Source: Saccoglossus kowalevskii
Lineage: Eukaryota > Hemichordata > Enteropneusta > Harrimaniidae
DNA: 21,994 nucleotides
Direction of reading: 5' to 3'
Assembly (NCBI RefSeq): GCF_000003605.2
Contig: NW_003155739.1
Span: 395,974-417,967, forward strand
Shown here: in pieces, positions 19,743 to 21,994 of the stretch
How the letters are laid out: each line of letters starts with the position of its first letter
How positions within the stretch are numbered: position 1 is the first letter of the stretch
Notes under the pieces: model-generated
What the model was told of the DNA's origin: nothing
Database searches by the model: none
The model's input: only the letters and a program-made list of their open reading frames with translations
Position numbers and translations under genes: made by a program

Positions 19743-20065
19743 AACTTTGGTGTTTACCGTTGTTTTGCACTATCGCCTGTGAAAAATCTATTTTTAGCTT
19801 GAAATAATAGAGTAGACTTGTACTTCTGGTTAGGGAAGCTTTCACTCTATTTTGTATGTCCCATGGTTCGCTATTGTTTTCGGATAAATGGACTCTCGTG
19901 CGGTTACAAAGGTTAAAGTACTGTTATTTGCAAAGAATATCTCTCAATAATATGACGACCATGCCAGCAAAGCATATTATTACATTTTGTTTTATATGGG
20001 AGTATTCGAACATCATTATGAAACAGACAGGACAATTATATTTATGTGAATAACCTATGGTAACT

Positions 20066-20109
20066 ATGGCTGCTTTAGGACTTTTTAAAAGGCTGCGTTC
20101 GTCGTCACG
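20066..20109 (+). CDS. Possible first coding exon of an unidentified + strand gene
   Basis: ATG in a strong Kozak context (aactATGG) opens MAALGLFKRLRSSS and ends CG|gtatga, a usable splice donor. The short peptide is basic with alternating hydrophobic residues, like a mitochondrial targeting sequence. A pyrimidine-rich acceptor (tttactttactcag) at 20184-20197 would join it in frame to FGDDHLTHNVTAIERSG (from 20198), which could end at G|gtataa (20247) across an 88-base intron. I do not recognise the protein, and I find no continuation before the window ends. Two plausible splice sites and an open frame are the only support. Confidence 0.28.
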
Positions 20110-20247
20110 GTATGATTTTAAAATTAAAGGGTTCGATATGAGTTCCATGCAACGTATACGACGTGTGTAAAATACAATGTTTGTTTACTTTACTCAGATT
20201 CGGTGATGACCACCTGACGCATAATGTGACTGCAATAGAACGATCTG

Positions 20248-20709
20248 GTATAATTATTGGAAATAAATACCTGCACGAATACACAAATGTTATTTATTTA
20301 TTCATTCGTTTTCCTTCTCTCACTCTCGCATCCAATGCCACTCTTACCACGTGCCATTTGTTTCTTTCTTTTTCATCGAGCAATCACCTGTTTTCGGCCT
20401 CGCAATCAAGGTTTGCGTGAAAATCCTAAATTCAGTTATGCACACATAGATACCAAACCATAAGTCGGAAATTCAAATATACGATCAAATTTAGATACAA
20501 ACAATAATGACATATCCGTCACAATATCACGTTTATGGCGCTAAAGTTGCACCACTCTGTACGCTTTACAAAACATCTAAGTTTTTTTAAATCCTGGGGA
20601 AGGTACTCCCATATTTTTTTCGAACACTTTTTTTTTTAGCCAAAAAATCGCCCTCAACGTTGATCTTTTTGGGCCCAGTTATTAATTTGCTGCGGATCAT
20701 TCCCAACCA
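20248..20709. other. Region without recognised gene
   Basis: Pyrimidine-rich near 20310-20380, then AT-rich with T-runs near 20580-20640. The open frames here are low-complexity and not called. The right end may belong to the 3' part of the retrotransposon fragment at 20710-20828. Confidence 0.45.
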
Positions 20710-20828
20710 AAAGCTGCCACTCTCGGGTTTTAAGTACTGTTTAGAAAATGGCTGTGGTATCTGTCTGAGTTCGATGGGAAGGGAATTCCAGAGTTGAGGA
20801 GCGGTATGGAAAAAAGCACGACCAACAC
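20710..20828 (-). pseudogene. C-terminal tail of a non-LTR retrotransposon
   Basis: The - strand encodes VGRAFFHTAPQLWNSLPIEL followed by RQIPQPFSKQYLKP. The pattern R-A-F-x-x-x-A-P-x-L-W-N-S-L-P is the well-known C-terminal block after the reverse transcriptase in CR1/Jockey/L2-type elements. Upstream sequence on the - strand is shifted out of frame and no RT motifs are found, so this is a 5'-truncated fragment. It lies on the opposite strand from the RT fragment at 2600-3835. Confidence 0.8.
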
Positions 20829-21994
20829 ACGCAATGTGTATGTATTTGATGACTGTTAATTAGTTCTTGTAGCGAACAGTGATGAGCACGGGTAGGTATG
20901 CATGTGTACAAGAGCACATGTGCCATTACAACTGCCTTCCCGGAAGTTGTAGACAAAAACATTTAGTATTCGATTCTATATCGCACTGGTAGCCAGGGAA
21001 GGCCTTACAGACCTGAGGGGGGGGGGGTATTTGATTTATCACTGATTGCTCGATTGCTTTCAGAATGCAAAAACAAATATGACGGGGGAATGCATCCTGG
21101 TTGAGCTGTAAGTTGTGTTGACGCACGAGTTCTCTAATATCTAGATGGGAAACAGAAGGGGTCCGAGTACTAAGCCCTATTTTATCCGAAAATGAAACTC
21201 TGGAGGTTCACTAATTGTGCTTTCAATTAAAAACGGTTTGATATATACGATCAAAGTTTGATCGGCGAAACCATTTGGGGGTCACATCGGTGATACCAAT
21301 CTTGGACAACTTAGTGAGTAATAAGTAATGTTTAGTGATGGTTAAACTCAATAGGTAAACGTAGCTAATAAATTCCAGGAGAATGAGTATAACACAGTTT
21401 AAAAGAAAAAAAATCCGAACATGTAGAACATCGATGTTATTAAAATATCAATACTGATTCCCGCCAAAATACGATGTAGCCTACTATTGCACTATCTCAT
21501 TTTGTTTCCGTCAACGCGATGACGTGACGTGAATATTACGGATTTGATTATTTCTACACGAAATATCAGTCGAATCTAATTAACGATAACGACGGCTGAT
21601 TTTACAAACTAATTTATAATAAATGGGATGGAAACAGCATGTTTTGTCACAGACACTAGAGTTTATGGTTTTACCATTTTTTTCCTATGCGAAGAATAAG
21701 TCAATATCTCAAAACGTTGCCGGGTGACTTACGGTGGGAAAAAAAGAAGATATTTGGATAGGGATTTGCTGATGTCAAGAACTATTATGAACACTGTATC
21801 GAATGAATCAAACAAGTGACGTATTCAAACCAGAATTCAAGTTAAAATACGAAGACTCAGGACTTCATTAAGTTTTGTTTCAGTGACCATAAATTAATAA
21901 TTTAACTGATACGGTGTGAAAACGGTAGTCACTAACTTTATTTTATGTTTTTTTTTTTTTGTCTAGTACAACTTGAAACTCATGAAAAATTGCG
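20829..21994. other. Region without recognised gene
   Basis: Contains a run of 11 Gs at 21017-21027 and an X-box-like string GTTGCC-G-GGTGAC at 21716-21728 (one mismatch to the RFX consensus). No exon, RNA gene or terminal inverted repeat is seen. Confidence 0.45.

Noticed and set aside
1-21994. CRISPR arrays, bacterial operons, tRNA and rRNA genes
   Set aside because: No regularly spaced short repeats of CRISPR type, no polycistronic layout, and no convincing tRNA B-box with a cloverleaf; the spliced genes show eukaryotic nuclear DNA.

Overview
The window looks like nuclear DNA from a multicellular animal. It has spliced genes with GT..AG introns of about 320 to 2,200 bases, AT-rich intergenic DNA, decayed non-LTR retrotransposon pieces and small non-autonomous DNA transposons. 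The presence of a ciliary axoneme gene (CFAP263/CCDC113), together with the mix of low-copy decayed repeats, suggests a marine invertebrate, possibly a non-vertebrate deuterostome. That placement is only an impression; nothing in the sequence names the species.

Layout. Positions 1-1316 (+) hold the last two coding exons of a LENG1-like gene whose 5' part lies left of the window. About 130 bases past its stop is a regular 54-bp tandem repeat (1443-1674). Positions 1760-7790 contain no recognised host gene. This gap holds a dispersed repeat with an internal duplication (2208-2530), a broken reverse transcriptase (2600-3835, +), a repeat array of alternating hairpin units (3925-4830), a short helix-turn-helix coding remnant (6609-6809, -) and a foldback element (7793-7940).

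Positions 8050-12023 (-) are a complete four-exon SNRPD1 gene, encoding the core spliceosomal protein Sm D1 (118 aa). Positions 12751-18664 (-) are a complete seven-exon CFAP263/CCDC113 gene (380 aa). Both open reading frames join without a break over all inferred splice sites, and the protein lengths match the human ones closely. The introns of CFAP263 carry two copies, in opposite orientation, of a TA-flanked inverted-repeat element; one ends 8 bases from a splice donor. Intron 1 also carries an unidentified protein-like reading frame on the same strand (16828-17136), with a second possible exon nearby.

Positions 18665-21994 are mostly intergenic. They hold an intact small hAT-type element with a perfect 8-bp target duplication (19589-19750), a possible first exon of an unknown + strand gene (20066-20109) and the C-terminal tail of another non-LTR retrotransposon (20710-20828, -).

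The three host genes act in different processes (a nuclear protein of poorly known role, snRNP assembly, and the ciliary axoneme). They are neighbours rather than a functional cluster: LENG1 and SNRPD1 converge, and CFAP263 lies tandem upstream of SNRPD1. I found no convincing previously undescribed system. The most interesting leads are the intronic protein-like frame and the element inserted beside a splice donor.
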